A stretch of DNA of 6,494 nt from Ignavibacteriales bacterium. Lineage in GTDB: Bacteria > Bacteroidota > Ignavibacteria > Ignavibacteriales > Melioribacteraceae. Location of the stretch: NCBI GenBank assembly GCA_020059785.1, contig JAGVBL010000409.1, positions 1-6,494 on the forward strand, written 5' to 3'. A program made the position numbers and the translations under genes. The notes beneath the pieces are model-generated. The model was given only the letters and a program-made list of their open reading frames with translations, made no database searches and had not been told where the DNA came from. The first letter of the stretch is position 1. The number at the start of each line of letters is the position of its first letter. Of the stretch, positions 5,750-6,494 are shown piece after piece.

Positions 5750-6494
5750 ATGAGCAATACTTTTACACCTTATAACAGAATATTAATGGGACCCGGTCCA
5801 TCAAATGTAAATCCAAAAGTTTTGCAAGCATTATCCAAACCGGCTCTCGGTCATCTCGATCCGCAATTCATCGGATTGATGGATGAAATAAAAGAGCTAT
5901 TAAGATACACATTCAAAGCCGAGAACGAAGCAACATTTGTTCTCTCAGGTCCGGGTTCTCTTGGAATGGAAGCTTGCCTTGTTAATCTTGTTCAACCGGG
6001 TGATAAAGTTATTGTATGTGTCGGAGGATATTTCGCTAACAGGATGACTCAAATTGTTGAAAAGATCAGAGGCAATCTTGTTACAGTAAAAGAAACCTGG
6101 GGACGTGCAATCGAACCACAAAAACTTGAAGACGCACTTAAACAAAATACCGACACGAAAGTTGTAGCATTTGTTCATGCAGAAACTTCAACAGGAGCTT
6201 TGTCGGATATAAAGATACTTTCTGAAATTGCACATAGATTTGGTGCTTTTGTAATTGCAGACACAGTAACTTCACTCGGTGCAGTAGAAGTTAGAATTGA
6301 TGAATGGCAAATTGATGCGTCATATTCATGCTCACAAAAAGGATTGTCGTGCGTTGCCGGAATGTCGCCTATTACATTCAGCCCAGGAGTAGTTGAGCAT
6401 GTTAAGAATAGAAAGATACCTGTGCAAAGCTGGTTCAATGATCTTAATCTACTCCAAAGTTACTGGAATGGTCCCGGTAAAAGAGCTTATCATC
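5750..6494 (+). CDS. Alanine/serine-glyoxylate aminotransferase (AGXT-like, class V), 3' truncated
   Basis: PLP-dependent enzyme that transfers an amino group from alanine or serine to glyoxylate, giving glycine. 248 residues are visible of an expected 360-390; the frame stays open to the end of the window. The family start ILMGPGPSNVNPKVL (11-25) is intact. PLP residues: the SGPGSLGMEA phosphate loop (66-75), F95 in GGYFANRM at the position of the ring-stacking aromatic (Trp108 in human AGXT), HAETSTG (143-149), D171 (IADTVTSLG) and the Schiff-base lysine K197 (SCSQKGLS). The fragment ends KRAYH, matching the RMYHH site of human AGXT. The substrate-binding arginine lies beyond the window, so alanine versus serine as donor cannot be judged. 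Class V relatives such as serine-pyruvate transaminase remain possible. It is 24 bases after the GH2 gene and downstream of the aldolase predicted to make glyoxylate, so it probably removes that toxic product. Confidence 0.9.
   Translation, partial: MSNTFTPYNRILMGPGPSNVNPKVLQALSKPALGHLDPQFIGLMDEIKELLRYTFKAENEATFVLSGPGSLGMEACLVNLVQPGDKVIVCVGGYFANRMTQIVEKIRGNLVTVKETWGRAIEPQKLEDALKQNTDTKVVAFVHAETSTGALSDIKILSEIAHRFGAFVIADTVTSLGAVEVRIDEWQIDASYSCSQKGLSCVAGMSPITFSPGVVEHVKNRKIPVQSWFNDLNLLQSYWNGPGKRAYH

Noticed and set aside
5945..6438. Two minus-strand frames (5945-6178 and 6175-6438) at the end of the window
   Set aside because: They are antisense to the aminotransferase, whose plus-strand frame is open from 5750 to the end and carries all expected PLP motifs.

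Overview
The window looks like a piece of an AT-rich bacterial chromosome, probably from the Bacteroidota/Ignavibacteriota (FCB) side of the tree. Three things suggest this: the typical signal peptide ending in SHA|Q on a large GH2 glycosidase, the palindromic repeats with CTGAGC and GTCGAAG boxes, and the mostly weak Shine-Dalgarno sites. The taxon is an inference and cannot be fixed from this sequence alone. All recognised genes are on the + strand and closely packed.

Layout. 1-813: the C-terminal part of a prolidase-type M24 metallopeptidase, cut by the window start. 814-1360: an accessory island holding two near-identical 53-bp palindromic repeats (824-876 and 1297-1349), a diverged inverted relative (912-956), and a small solitary GIY-YIG nuclease gene (1003-1332) whose last 11 codons and stop codon lie inside the downstream repeat. 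1361-2287: a monofunctional proline dehydrogenase. 2346-3230: a DHDPS-superfamily aldolase that resembles mammalian 4-hydroxy-2-oxoglutarate aldolase (HOGA1) rather than DapA. 3269-5725: an exported multidomain GH2 beta-galactosidase-like enzyme. 5750 to the end: the first 248 residues of an alanine/serine-glyoxylate aminotransferase (AGXT-like), cut by the window end. Gaps from proline dehydrogenase onward are 58, 38 and 24 bases, which suggests one operon.

How the genes may work together. Prolidase frees proline or hydroxyproline from Xaa-Pro/Xaa-Hyp dipeptides. A PRODH oxidises the imino acid. HOGA splits 4-hydroxy-2-oxoglutarate into pyruvate and glyoxylate. AGXT transaminates glyoxylate to glycine. 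This is the route of mammalian mitochondrial/peroxisomal trans-4-hydroxyproline breakdown (PRODH2, ALDH4A1, aspartate aminotransferase, HOGA1, AGXT), not the epimerase/D-hydroxyproline oxidase route known from Pseudomonas. The PRODH here has Leu278 where proline-specific enzymes carry the tyrosine that disfavours hydroxyproline, which supports this reading. The P5C dehydrogenase and aspartate aminotransferase steps are not in the window. The secreted GH2 enzyme could deglycosylate a hydroxyproline-rich or collagen-like glycoprotein, but that is speculation.

The two points most worth following up are the hydroxyproline operon hypothesis and the GIY-YIG gene paired with palindromic repeats, which looks like a REP/RAYT-style arrangement with a different nuclease family.
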